Under the pieces are notes generated by a model. That model saw only the letters and a program-made list of their open reading frames with translations, did not search any database and was not told the DNA's origin. From positions 28,043 through 87,150 of the forward strand of contig NZ_CAAKON010000024.1 in NCBI RefSeq assembly GCF_901212655.1: a stretch of 59,108 bases of DNA. The letters run 5' to 3'. The position numbers were made by a program, and so were the translations under genes. This DNA is from Olsenella uli (GTDB taxonomy: Bacteria > Actinomycetota > Coriobacteriia > Coriobacteriales > Atopobiaceae). Position 1 is the first letter of the stretch. Each line of letters starts with the position of its first letter. Below, one piece after another: positions 8,182 to 19,611 of the stretch.

Positions 8182-9126
8182 ATGCCCGCACTTATCACCC
8201 ATCATCTCTTTGGCGAGCACTCCGCCAACCTCCTGCCTGCCGGCGTGATCAACGACGAGGAGGAGCTGCTGGCGTTTCTGCTCGGCAACCAGGGTCCCGA
8301 CCCCTTCTTCTTCCGCTTTGCCGGCCTTCCCGCACATGTGGCTGCCTCCCAGCGCCTCGCCCACCGGATGCATGACGAGCGCATGACGGCGGCGTTCTCC
8401 GCGCTGCGCGACGGCGTGAGCCACCTACCCGCCCACGACGCCGGCATCGGACGCGCGTTTGCCCTGGGCATGCTCTCCCACTACGCGCTGGACCGCCACG
8501 CCCACCCCTTCATCTACGCGCAGGAATACGCACTCGTTGATGCGAACCCTCAGCTTGGCGATGCCGGCGGCGAGGTCCACGCCGTTATCGAGAGCGACAT
8601 CGACACATGGATGCTCTGGTCGCTCCGCCGCGCCACCGTGCACGACTGCCCGCCTGCCGCCGAGCTCGCCCGTACCGAGCGCATCTGCCGCGTTGCCGGC
8701 GCGCTCATGAGCCAGGTTGCCTGGGCGGCGTTCTCGCTCGACGTTCCTGCCACCGAGTACGGTGACGCCGTGGCCAACATGGAGCTCGTTTACCGCCTCA
8801 TCGAGCCCGCCGGATCGACCGGTGCGCGCCTCGTCGGAAGCCTCGAGCGCCTCGGCCGCGCCCACTCCCAGATCCAGGCCCTCTCCCACCGGGTGTCGAC
8901 GAGCGACGAGTGCCCGGCCGCAAACCTCGAGCACGACGAGTGGGTGAGCCCCTTCACCGGCAAGAGGTCCACGAAGTCGTTCAAGGACCTCTTTGACGAG
9001 GCACTCGTAGGCTGGCCCCGCCTCGCCTCGGCCTTCACCCACGGCGGCGACGACCTTCGCCAGGCCATCGCCAGCCTCAACTACTCCGGCCAGCCCCTCG
9101 GCGAAGCAGAGAAACCCAGCGAGTAG
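8182..9126 (+). CDS. Zinc-dependent phospholipase C-family protein
   Basis: The 314-residue protein fits the bacterial zinc-dependent phospholipase C-like family (PF00882). Histidines and acidic residues suited to zinc binding occur in order: THHLFGE near the N-terminus, NQGPDPFFF around residue 42, SHYALDRHAHPF around residue 100, and HAVIESDIDTW around residue 135. The N-terminus lacks a signal peptide, so unlike secreted clostridial alpha-toxins it is probably cytoplasmic and may act on another phosphoester. The start at 8182 follows AAAGGA. It is followed by a strong terminator, so it is likely a single-gene unit. Confidence 0.8.
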   Translation: MPALITHHLFGEHSANLLPAGVINDEEELLAFLLGNQGPDPFFFRFAGLPAHVAASQRLAHRMHDERMTAAFSALRDGVSHLPAHDAGIGRAFALGMLSHYALDRHAHPFIYAQEYALVDANPQLGDAGGEVHAVIESDIDTWMLWSLRRATVHDCPPAAELARTERICRVAGALMSQVAWAAFSLDVPATEYGDAVANMELVYRLIEPAGSTGARLVGSLERLGRAHSQIQALSHRVSTSDECPAANLEHDEWVSPFTGKRSTKSFKDLFDEALVGWPRLASAFTHGGDDLRQAIASLNYSGQPLGEAEKPSE

Positions 9127-9150
9127 ACCGACCCCCGAAGGGAACAAATA

Positions 9151-9188
9151 AACCTCCCAGCCCTGTGTTTCAGGGCTGGGAGGTTTTT
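9151..9188. terminator. Strong intrinsic terminator, bidirectional
   Basis: AACCTCCCAGCCCTG and CAGGGCTGGGAGGTT form a perfect 15-bp stem around TGTTT. A T run follows on the plus strand and TTTATTTG on the minus strand, so it can end both the phospholipase-like gene and the convergent peptidase gene. Confidence 0.93.
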
Positions 9189-9295
9189 TGGTTAGCGCCA
9201 ACAACAAGCAAGCCCCGCGACCTCGCATAGCCACACGGCGCGGACCGGCCATACGCCAAGCGAATCGGATTCGAAGATTGCCGAGCGTGCGTATA

Positions 9296-9375
9296 GCCAG
9301 GCCGTGCTGCGCGGCGGTCGTCGCCTGTTGCTGAGCGCGCGCATGGCCAGGCCGTGCCGCGCGGCAATCGTCGCC
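9296..9375. repeat. 30-bp direct repeat overlapping a gene end
   Basis: GCCAGGCCGTGC-GCGCGGC followed by TCGTCGCCT occurs at 9296 and again at 9346 (period 50, about 90% identical). The second copy reaches the stop codon of the downstream peptidase gene. Confidence 0.7.
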
Positions 9376-10331
9376 TACTCCTGGCGTTCGATAAACTCCT
9401 CCACCACCGCGTTATACGTCTCCGGGATCTCCAGGTGCACGCAGTGGGTACCAGGCAGCAGCGCCCACTCGGCACCGGGGATGCCGTCGGCAATCTGCTT
9501 GGCGATGAGCGGCGTGCACTCGTCTGCCGTGCCCGAGGTCACGAGGGTTGGGATGCAGATGTCCCCCAGCTGGTCCACCACGCTCCAACCGCTCAGGCAG
9601 CCGGTGACCACGAACTCGCTCATTCCCTGCATGGCGTGGTAGCACTCGTCGCCAACCGGGTCCGGGAAGGGCTTGCGGATGTTGACGGGCCGCTCCCCCT
9701 CCGGCACCAGCGCCACGTGGCGGCGGTAATACACCTCGCTTGCCGCCTTCACGTCCGGCGCGTCGTAGTTGCCGTCAACGTCGGCACGGGCGAGGGCTTC
9801 GTCCATCTCGCGCGGCAGGTAGTGGCGCAGGCGCACGGCCTCGGAAAGCCAGAGGTCCATGCTCGCCGGCGAGCTGGCGACCACCATCGAGGCCACGCCG
9901 CTCGGCCGATGCGTGGCGTACTGCATCTCCAGCATGCCGCCCCAGCTCTGGCCCAACAGGTGCACGTGCTCGAGACCCAGATAGCGCCGCAGCTCGTGCA
10001 GCTCCTCCTCGTAGAGGGCGGGCGTCCAGAGCTCGGGCAGGACAGGCGTCTGCGAGTAGCCGCAGGAGAGCTGGTCATAGTAGATGACCTGTCGCCCGTA
10101 GGCCTCCGCCAGCTGGTCGAGAGAGCGCAGGTACCAGTGCGTGTTGCCCGGGCCGCCGTGAATCGTGAGCAGGGGCAGGCGGCCGAGGTCGCTCTCCCCC
10201 GCGATGCGATACCACGTGCCATAGCCGCGGAAGGGCATGTAGCCCTCGCGAACCGGCAGGCCTCCCTCGGTGGTGTAGGAGCGTTCCTCGCCCAGCGCGA
10301 GCCCGTTGCCCGCAACGAATCCGTCTGCCAT
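9375..10331 (-). CDS. pip: Proline iminopeptidase-family alpha/beta hydrolase
   Basis: The 318-residue protein has the oxyanion motif HGGPG at residues 58-62, the prolyl-aminopeptidase segment YYDQLSCGYS at 84-93 and the nucleophile elbow GQSWGG with Ser129. A late TSGTADECTP supplies the probable catalytic Asp and GTHCVHLE the His, completing the triad. Members release N-terminal proline or other amino acids from peptides, or act as L-amino-acid amidases. The sequence has no signal peptide. ATG 10331 is preceded by AGGGGGACAC. It is monocistronic, and shares the terminator at 9151-9188. Confidence 0.88.
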   Translation of the reverse strand: MADGFVAGNGLALGEERSYTTEGGLPVREGYMPFRGYGTWYRIAGESDLGRLPLLTIHGGPGNTHWYLRSLDQLAEAYGRQVIYYDQLSCGYSQTPVLPELWTPALYEEELHELRRYLGLEHVHLLGQSWGGMLEMQYATHRPSGVASMVVASSPASMDLWLSEAVRLRHYLPREMDEALARADVDGNYDAPDVKAASEVYYRRHVALVPEGERPVNIRKPFPDPVGDECYHAMQGMSEFVVTGCLSGWSVVDQLGDICIPTLVTSGTADECTPLIAKQIADGIPGAEWALLPGTHCVHLEIPETYNAVVEEFIERQE

Positions 10332-10400
10332 GTGTCCCCCTGTCGATTGTCCCGTAGAACTGCTCGTCCCCGATGCTAGTCCCTCGCAAGCCTACGCCAC

Positions 10401-11825
10401 TCAGCGGAAGTGGGCCCCTCGAGAATCACTGGCGGGCCCGGCCTTCTCGTTGGACGTCGAACGAGTGGCGGAGCCCTCCCCGGCAACCGAGGGCGCGTCG
10501 GGGTTCGCGGCGCCCTCGCTGGCCAAGCCCTTGCCTGCAAGGTCCTCGCCAGCGGCCCCAACGGCAGGTGACACACCCGATTCCGTCGAGAGCCGACCCG
10601 CCTGCTCCCCCTCTGGCAGCGTGACGCTCGCGAGCGCGCGGTCCATGGCGCGGGCCCGGGTGCCCACGAGGCTGTCAATCGTGCGTGTGGCCGTGCCGAG
10701 TTGCTTCTGCGCGCGCAGCAGTAGCGTCTGGTAGCTCGCGAACTCCGTCTTGACCGCCGCAAGCGTGCGCTGGATCTCGTCTGCCCTGCGCTGGATGGCC
10801 ACCGCCTGGAAACCCATCTCGAGGCTGTTCAGCAGGGCCGCCATGGTCGAGGGGCCCGCCACGCTCACGCGACTCTCGCGCTGCAGGCGCTCAAGCAGGC
10901 CCGGGCGGTTGGCAACCTCCGCATAGAGCCCCTCAAAGGGCAGGAAGAGCACGCCAAAGGCGGTGGTTGCCGGAGGCGCCACGTACTTGTCGTGAATGTC
11001 CTTGGCCTCCGTGCGCAGACGCGTCTCGAGCACCTTCCAGGCCACCTCGACCGCCGCGGCGTCGCCCGCCTCCTGGGCGGCACGCAGATGCTCGTAGGAA
11101 TCGCCGGGGAACTTGGCATCGATGGGAAGCCAGACCGTCTGGCCATCTTCCCCCGGAATGCGCACCGCATACTCCACGCGCTCCGAGCTCCCTGGCACCG
11201 TGGCCACGTTCTCGGCAAACTGCGCCGGTGCGAGGACCTCGCGCAGGATGGCACCCAGCTGCACCTCGCCCACGATACCGCGGGTCTTCACGTTGGAGAG
11301 CACGCGCTTGAGGTCGCCCACACCCTGCGCCAGGCCCTGCATCTCGCCCAGGCCGCGGTCCACCTGCTGGAGCCGGGCGTCGACGCGTGCGAACGACTGC
11401 GAGAGCCGCTCGTTGAGCGTGTGCTCGAGCTTCTCGTCAACCGTGGCGCGCATGGCCTCGAGCGCCTGGGCATTCTCCGCACGGAGCCGCTCGATGCTCT
11501 GGGCGTTCTCCATGCGAACGCGCTCGAGGCTCTGGGCGTTGTCCGCCCGCACGGTCTCGAGCCCACGAGCCGTCTCCGCGCGGAGCTGGGCCATCTGGTC
11601 TGCCAGGCGAGAGAGCCCGTCGCCCGCCTGCGAGAGCTCAACGCGCTGAAGCTCGCGGCTCTGCGCGAACTGACGCTCGAGCATCGCGGAGAGCTCCGGT
11701 GCCTGGGCGGCCGGACGGCCGGCACCCTCGGCCGCGCGTGACAGCCGCACAAGAGCCAACGCCGCAACCACAAGTGCGGCAACGAGCAGGACGATGAGTA
11801 TGGCGAGCAGCACCTCGGTGGGCAT
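10401..11825 (-). CDS. rmuC: DNA recombination protein RmuC
   Basis: The 474-residue protein has an N-terminal membrane anchor (about residues 4-28), then a long coiled coil (about 40-180) with repeated Glu/Arg/Ala heptads such as ENAQSIERLRAENAQ, then the RmuC core. Core hallmarks are KTRGIVGEVQLGAIL, VWLPIDAKFPGDSYE and FGVLFLPFEGLYAE, an arrangement related to PD-(D/E)XK nucleases. RmuC is thought to limit inversions at short inverted repeats, of interest in a repeat-laden genome. The true start is the ATG at 11825 after GGAGG. The frame runs further upstream only because it joins the decayed YARHG gene. The tail beyond residue 430 is low-complexity. Confidence 0.93.
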   Translation of the reverse strand: MPTEVLLAILIVLLVAALVVAALALVRLSRAAEGAGRPAAQAPELSAMLERQFAQSRELQRVELSQAGDGLSRLADQMAQLRAETARGLETVRADNAQSLERVRMENAQSIERLRAENAQALEAMRATVDEKLEHTLNERLSQSFARVDARLQQVDRGLGEMQGLAQGVGDLKRVLSNVKTRGIVGEVQLGAILREVLAPAQFAENVATVPGSSERVEYAVRIPGEDGQTVWLPIDAKFPGDSYEHLRAAQEAGDAAAVEVAWKVLETRLRTEAKDIHDKYVAPPATTAFGVLFLPFEGLYAEVANRPGLLERLQRESRVSVAGPSTMAALLNSLEMGFQAVAIQRRADEIQRTLAAVKTEFASYQTLLLRAQKQLGTATRTIDSLVGTRARAMDRALASVTLPEGEQAGRLSTESGVSPAVGAAGEDLAGKGLASEGAANPDAPSVAGEGSATRSTSNEKAGPASDSRGAHFR

Positions 11826-11895
11826 GGGGCCTCCAAACGTACGACCAGGTCCCACCCATCCTAGCGTGCCTTCCGGACAGAAAGCCCGCGCGCCC

Positions 11896-12167
11896 TCACC
11901 CGTGCGTGCGATGGTCCTGGTAGTTCGCGAGGCAGGACGCAAACTCGGGCGAGGTGTCGGAATTGCCTGAGCGCCAGGCTTTGTGGTCGATGAGTCGGCA
12001 GAGTAGAGCTCGTGGTACCAGGACTTGCTCTGGAAGTACTCGCGGAGCGACTCGTCCTTGAAGCCGAGGCCATGGCGCGCGTAAATCTCGTTGTGGGCGA
12101 TGAGCAGCTGCCCGTCTGAGAGGCCCGAGACCTCGCTCATGGCGTAGAGGCGCGTGTCCGAGTTTGG
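11896..12167 (-). pseudogene. YARHG-domain half of a broken zinc-ribbon/YARHG gene
   Basis: Directly after the TAG that ends the zinc-ribbon gene the same frame continues with PNSDTRLYAMSEVSGL, and the YARHG signature NEIYARHGLGF then YFQSKSWY follows. This is the usual C-terminal domain of zinc-ribbon/YARHG envelope proteins. About 45 codons later the high-GC3 reading moves to another frame (ending DHRTHG at a TGA at 11896-11898), indicating a frameshift as well. A weakly plausible internal ATG exists at 12140, but its frame runs into rmuC. I read this as a decayed gene or a sequencing-error-split gene. Confidence 0.7.
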
Positions 12168-12464
12168 CTACGCGAGATAGCCAGGCTGCGCGCCCCCACG
12201 CTGGGAGCCCCTCACGGAAGCCGTGGGCACGAAGCCTTGGGACACCGCGGTTGCCTCAGGGCCCACGACCGTCGTCTCGTCAGAGGCCCCGCGGGGCTCC
12301 TTGGCATCGGCCACTCCCCCGAGCGACCTCAGCGCCTCGTCGACGCCATCGCCCTCGGGAATCGACGCCCCAGAAGGGGCATCCTTGGCCTCGGCACCGC
12401 ACTTGCTGCAGAACCGGGCCCCGTCATCGAGCCTCGCCCCGCACTGCGCACAAAACCTCGCCAT
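12168..12464 (-). CDS. Zinc-ribbon domain protein, truncated by in-frame stop
   Basis: The 98-residue product begins with a double-CxxC zinc ribbon, MARFCAQCGARLDDGARFCSKCG being the classic form (given here by its Cys at residues 5, 8, 20 and 23). A low-complexity linker follows. It normally continues into a YARHG domain, but a TAG at 12168-12170 intervenes and the continuation is in the same frame just beyond. The ATG at 12464 has a GGGAGGA ribosome site. Either the gene is inactivated or a short ribbon-only protein is made. Confidence 0.75.
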   Translation of the reverse strand: MARFCAQCGARLDDGARFCSKCGAEAKDAPSGASIPEGDGVDEALRSLGGVADAKEPRGASDETTVVGPEATAVSQGFVPTASVRGSQRGGAQPGYLA

Positions 12465-12693
12465 ACCCACTCCTCCCGTCAAGCGTCTCGCCGATTATAC
12501 GAGCAGCGGCGGACACCCCGCGAGCATCCCCACAAGCACGCTAACGCCCAGCAACAACGTAGCGGCCCCGGAGCCGAGCTGCTAAGAGAACATTCCGCAG
12601 GCGCCAAATCACTCGCTTTGCGCAAGTGCCTGTCGCCGAGGGCGTTCTCGTGCAGCTCGGCCCCGGGGCCGCCTCACGAGCGTGGAAAGCTGG

Positions 12694-13734
12694 TTAGCAC
12701 ACCTTGAAGACCCAGTCGTGCTTGTCCTCGAGGTCGGCGGACTGAATACCCACGAGCGTCTCGCGGAGCTTCTTCATGACCGGACCGCACTCCTCGTGGC
12801 CCTCGGGGAACTCGACGACGAGCTCGTTGTTGTGAATCTCGCCAACCGGGGAGATGACGGCAGCGGTGCCGCACAGACCGCACTCGACGAACTCGCCCTC
12901 AGCGACCTCGTTCCAGGTGACGGGACGCTGGTCGACCTTCATGCCGAGGTCCTCGGCAACCTGCACGAGCGAACGACGGGTGATGGAGGGCAGGATGGAA
13001 TCCGTGTGGGACTGCGGAACGACGAGCGTGCCGTCCTTGGCGACGAACAGGACGTTGGCGCCGCCGGTCTCCTCGACGTAGGTACGGGACTGGGAGTCGA
13101 GGTAGAGGTTCTCGGCATAGCCGTTGCGGTGGGCCTCCATGGTCGGCTTCAGGCTCATGGCGTAGTTCAGGCCGGCCTTGATGTTGCCGGTGCCGTGGGG
13201 CGCGGCACGGTCATACTTAGAGACGCAGAGCTTGATGGGCTTGAGGCCACCCTTGAAGTACGGGCCCACCGGCGTGACGAGGATGCGGAACTGGTACTCG
13301 GGAGCCGGGGCGACGCCGATGACGTTGCCGGAGCCGATCATGAGCGGGCGCACGTAGAGCGTGGCGCCGGAGCCGAAGGGCGGCACCCAGGCGGCGTTGG
13401 CCTCAACGACCTGCTTGACGGCCGCGACGAACTTCTCCTTCGGGAAGGGCGGCATCTCGAGGCGCTGGGCGGAATCGTACATACGAGCGGCGTTCATATC
13501 CGGACGGAAGCAGACGATGTCGCCGTCCTTGGTGGTGTAGGCCTTGAGGCCCTCGAAGACCTCCTGGCAGTAGTGGAAGATGCCGGCGCACTCGGAGAGG
13601 GTGATGGTGTGATCGGTCGTCAGGCCGCCCTCGTCCCACTCGCCGTCCTTCCAGTTGCAGACGTAGCTGTAGTCGGTGGGCTGGTAGTCAAACGTGAGGT
13701 TGCCCCAGTCCAGATCCTTCTTCTCCACTGCCAT
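12694..13734 (-). CDS. ilvE: Branched-chain amino acid aminotransferase
   Basis: The 346-residue protein matches the fold-type IV PLP aminotransferase IlvE, of the longer (class II-like) subgroup. The Schiff-base lysine is Lys186 in GTGNIKAGLNYA, and substrate and cofactor loops EVFEGLKAY (58-66) and YVEETGGANV are present. It interconverts leucine, isoleucine and valine with their 2-keto acids using glutamate/2-oxoglutarate. The ATG at 13734 follows TAGGAG with good spacing. It is a single gene here, with no neighbouring ilv or leu genes. Its 190-base leader was inspected for a T-box and no GGTGGNACCGCG-like element was found. Confidence 0.95.
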   Translation of the reverse strand: MAVEKKDLDWGNLTFDYQPTDYSYVCNWKDGEWDEGGLTTDHTITLSECAGIFHYCQEVFEGLKAYTTKDGDIVCFRPDMNAARMYDSAQRLEMPPFPKEKFVAAVKQVVEANAAWVPPFGSGATLYVRPLMIGSGNVIGVAPAPEYQFRILVTPVGPYFKGGLKPIKLCVSKYDRAAPHGTGNIKAGLNYAMSLKPTMEAHRNGYAENLYLDSQSRTYVEETGGANVLFVAKDGTLVVPQSHTDSILPSITRRSLVQVAEDLGMKVDQRPVTWNEVAEGEFVECGLCGTAAVISPVGEIHNNELVVEFPEGHEECGPVMKKLRETLVGIQSADLEDKHDWVFKVC

Positions 13735-13926
13735 TCGAAACTCCTAACGAACGTTCCCTGTTCCGTCGCAGCTCGCGGACTGCGGCCTTGCGGGCTTGTG
13801 CCCTCCCCTTTGGCACGCGGCGACGCCTTGGACGTCCCGAGCGAGTCACCCGCGGGGTATTTGCACAGGATAGTCTTTTCGTTTCGGAATGGCGTAGAAA
13901 TCTGAGTCAAACGTGTTACGGCTTCG

Positions 13927-14913
13927 TTACGCAGGCCAAATAACCCACGGCTTGTCCTTCGATTGGTGGGCAAGCGCCCGCGCGCACCCAGATGCTCCCG
14001 GACTGGACGCCCAGTCGAAGCGCCTCCCGTACAAGTGCCCACGTGCGTCCGGACGCTCCCATGGCGTCAGGGTGCCTCGCCAAGACTCCGGCCAAGCTCG
14101 CCCGCCGAGTGCCAACTCACTCGCCGCGTCGAAATCCCTGAAAGAAGTTGGCACATGGTTTCTCGTGGCGAACGTCTTGAAGCGTGCGCGCCATTCCCCG
14201 GGGGCTTTGAACTCCTTCGGAACGTCCATCTCGCGCTTCCCGCACTCGGCGCGAACCGCCAGGGCAAGCTGTGCCAGCTCGAAGCGCTCCGCGCTCGCAT
14301 AGAACACGATGTCGACGAGGTCCTTCATCCTCGAAGAGGGCCAGCCGCCCGGATGCCGCTCCATAACGGCGCACAGTTTGTCCGCCAACTGGTCAGGAAG
14401 GGCGTAGAGCAGGTACTCGCGGCACGGCAAGCCGTCCAGCTCGATACGGTTGAGCGGCTTCATTCGCTCGGGCGGAAGCGTCGGCGTGCAGTCGAGCGAG
14501 AGGTCGATGAGAATGGGGTCCTTCTCCTGCTCTCCCACATACGTGGCGAACCTCAGCTTGAGCAACCTCGAATACCCGTTCTCGTCCATCGCCTCCTCAT
14601 GCCGGGTCAGCACGAAGCGGCAAAAGTCGCCCAGGTCAAGCGCCGCCACATCTTCCATCTCGCGAAGGGCATCCTCTGCACTCACGCGAGGGCGGGCGGC
14701 GAAGTCGAGGTCGCGCGTGCTTCTTGCTCCGGGGATGCGGGCAAGGAGTCCGGAGCCACCCTTCAGGATGAAGCGGCCTTCCGGGTTGGAGAACACGCGA
14801 CATAGAAACCGATCCCTTAGAGCCTGACGGTAGCCTTCGCCGAGACCCCCACCCGCCACATGCACCGCACGCTTCACGGCGCAATCGAACTCCGCGGGGG
14901 AATTAAAACTCAT
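13927..14913 (-). CDS. AbiEii-type nucleotidyltransferase toxin
   Basis: The 328-residue protein belongs to the AbiEii/AbiGii family of type IV toxin-antitoxin systems. It carries the DNA polymerase beta-like nucleotidyltransferase signature: KGGSGLL at residues 51-57, then STRDLDF with Asp68 and Asp70 as metal ligands, and a later RMKDLVDIV motif that supplies the family's Lys and Asp. Family members inactivate host functions by nucleotide transfer, in some cases to the tRNA acceptor end. The start codon overlaps the antitoxin stop (ATGA), implying translational coupling. The C-terminal about 40 residues are variable. Confidence 0.88.
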   Translation of the reverse strand: MSFNSPAEFDCAVKRAVHVAGGGLGEGYRQALRDRFLCRVFSNPEGRFILKGGSGLLARIPGARSTRDLDFAARPRVSAEDALREMEDVAALDLGDFCRFVLTRHEEAMDENGYSRLLKLRFATYVGEQEKDPILIDLSLDCTPTLPPERMKPLNRIELDGLPCREYLLYALPDQLADKLCAVMERHPGGWPSSRMKDLVDIVFYASAERFELAQLALAVRAECGKREMDVPKEFKAPGEWRARFKTFATRNHVPTSFRDFDAASELALGGRAWPESWRGTLTPWERPDARGHLYGRRFDWASSPGASGCARALAHQSKDKPWVIWPA

Positions 14914-15551
14914 AGCTGCGCCTCCCCCAACAGCGCTCCAAACAATGGGTAGCCGGCGGGATGGCCGCATCTCGTCGCCACCTCATCTACCTTCTCGCAA
15001 ACACTCGAGACAACGGAGTCGGGATTGTCGCGGAGGAAATCTCTCAAGGCGTTCGAGACGAGGCTCTCGTCCTCCCCGTCACGCAACAGGTCCAGAACGG
15101 TTCTCTCCGGGGAGGTGGTCGGTATCCCGGAGACTTGGACGATCTCGCCACGCACAAGGGATGCCTTGACCAAGCGCAGGCCAGGGCGCGCGCTCTGCCG
15201 GCGCTCGACGGACGTGAAGGTGATCGGCTCCGGGTTCAGCTCGCCCAGCCCCATGAGCCAGGCGGCCGTCCCACGGCTCGCCACCACGTCGCTTTCGTCA
15301 CGTGCGCGCTCCCAGGCAGGCACTGCGCAGTCGAGGGCGAGCCACGCCGCATAGACGCGCTCCTCACGGAAGGAGGGCGCGGCGCAAGAGCGGTACACGC
15401 TGGACATCACGCGCTCGATGTGCCCGTTGCGCTCGAGCCTCGAGAGGGCGTGCCTGTCCACGCCCACAGCCTCAGCCCGCGCAGTCGTTACCAGCCCGCG
15501 CTGGGAGGCCATGAGATCGGAGAGTATGTTGAGGGCATCCAAAGCTTTCAT
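14910..15551 (-). CDS. AbiEi-type antitoxin / transcriptional repressor
   Basis: The 213-residue protein starts with a winged-helix segment (residues about 5-60: SDLMASQRGLVTTARAEAVG then HALSRLERNGHIERV) followed by the AbiEi C-terminal domain. AbiEi proteins neutralise the partner AbiEii and repress their own operon by binding inverted repeats in the promoter. The ATG at 15551 is chosen because the homology begins there. It has no Shine-Dalgarno sequence but lies just after a promoter and inside a perfect palindrome, consistent with a leaderless or nearly leaderless message. The pair is a self-contained module next to an insertion-sequence remnant. Confidence 0.88.
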   Translation of the reverse strand: MKALDALNILSDLMASQRGLVTTARAEAVGVDRHALSRLERNGHIERVMSSVYRSCAAPSFREERVYAAWLALDCAVPAWERARDESDVVASRGTAAWLMGLGELNPEPITFTSVERRQSARPGLRLVKASLVRGEIVQVSGIPTTSPERTVLDLLRDGEDESLVSNALRDFLRDNPDSVVSSVCEKVDEVATRCGHPAGYPLFGALLGEAQL

Positions 15552-15566
15552 GTGACAATTGTCACA
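15551..15566. promoter_or_regulatory. Palindromic operator over the abiEi start
   Basis: TGTGACAATTGTCACA is a perfect 16-base palindrome whose last base on the minus strand overlaps the abiEi ATG. It overlaps the inferred -10 element, so a bound repressor would block transcription, as expected for AbiEi autoregulation. Confidence 0.7.
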
Positions 15567-15593
15567 GTAGTTTGTTACAAATCTAGATTGCAA
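15564..15593 (-). promoter_or_regulatory. abiE promoter
   Basis: On the minus strand TTGCAA (15588-15593) and TACTGT (15564-15569) are separated by 18 bases. Transcription would begin about 5 bases before the abiEi ATG, explaining the absent ribosome binding site. Confidence 0.5.
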
Positions 15594-15680
15594 GGGTGCA
15601 TTGCAGCGTTTCTTTTCCGAGCTTGCGTGACATGTCGCGCTTGTTCGGAGTGGCAAGGCTACACCCGCACCGTCATCGAA

Positions 15681-16231
15681 GGTAGTGTCGCGATTGTTGG
15701 TGTAGAGCTCGGTTCTCGAGGGTAGCCGCAGACTGCCCGAGGAACCGAGAATCACCTGGAATGCCGTCGACTTAGCGCATGTCAGGCCGCCTTCCTGCCG
15801 GCAGCGGGGTTGTCGGCCGCGACGAGCGCGACGATCGCGGCCGCATGCTCGGCGGCGGTGCCCTCGTAGACGGGCGCGGGCGCGTTGGCCTCGGCGCCCT
15901 CGACGGCCCTGCCGACGGCGGTGACGGGCGCCGTCGACCGCACGCGGCCTGAATCCCCGCGCTTGACGTAGGTGGCGTCGAGCCGGACGTGGAGGTACTT
16001 GACGTCAGAGAGGACACGCCCCTGCAGGTCGGCGACCGCGTCGTCGGGCGAGGGGCACATCCTGGACACCTGGCCGGCGCCCATGCGACCCATGCCCATG
16101 GGCTGCGCCACGCGCCTCACCCTCCCCGCGGACACGCCGTCGGCCACCATCTTGGACACGGCGGCGATGGCCGCTTCCTGCTTTCTGCGGCAAGGGAAGC
16201 GGCCCCCTACGCCAATGTTCGGGACACTACC
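15681..16231 (-). mobile_element. Internally deleted IS256-type element with terminal inverted repeats
   Basis: The ends are GGTAGTGTCGCGATTGTTGG at 15681-15700 and, reading inward from 16231 on the other strand, GGTAGTGTCCCGAACATTGG; 16 of 20 bases agree. Between them lies only a fragment of a mutator/IS256 transposase, so the 551-base element is a deletion derivative that could move only in trans. No clear target duplication is visible beside the ends. Confidence 0.7.
15782..16231 (-). pseudogene. IS256/MULE-type transposase remnant
   Basis: The reading frame translates to pieces of an IS256 transposase: AAIAAVSKMVADGVSAGRV, then GAGQVSRMC, then VKYLHVRLDATYVKRGDSG, the last corresponding to the segment with the first catalytic Asp (LDATY) of the family DDE triad. 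The stretch following the first third is replaced by an Ala-rich C-terminal end, so the middle and most of the catalytic core are missing. Full-length family members have about 400 residues. The frame also runs past the element's right end, which shows that it is not a native gene. Confidence 0.72.
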
Positions 16232-16320
16232 TCTAAATCCATCACCGGAGGGTTTAGGCATGATTATGCGCGCTTTGTTCGTGCACGGAACCTCCTGCGG
16301 CGGATGGGCACCGCACACGC

Positions 16321-16355
16321 AAAAGGGCCGCACGCCCGTAGACGTGCGGCCCCCC
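16321..16355 (-). terminator. Intrinsic terminator after carB
   Basis: On the minus strand GGGCCGCACG and CGTGCGGCCC form a 10-bp stem with an 8-base loop followed by TTTT, 45 bases after the carB stop. Confidence 0.88.
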
Positions 16356-16401
16356 ACGACAGCCGCAAACGCAGCCCACCGCCAACGAAAACGACCGAAG
16401 C

Positions 16402-19611
<3,210 letters not shown>

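Noticed and set aside
13735..13930. T-box leader for ilvE
   Set aside because: No GGTGGNACCGCG-like antiterminator element is present.
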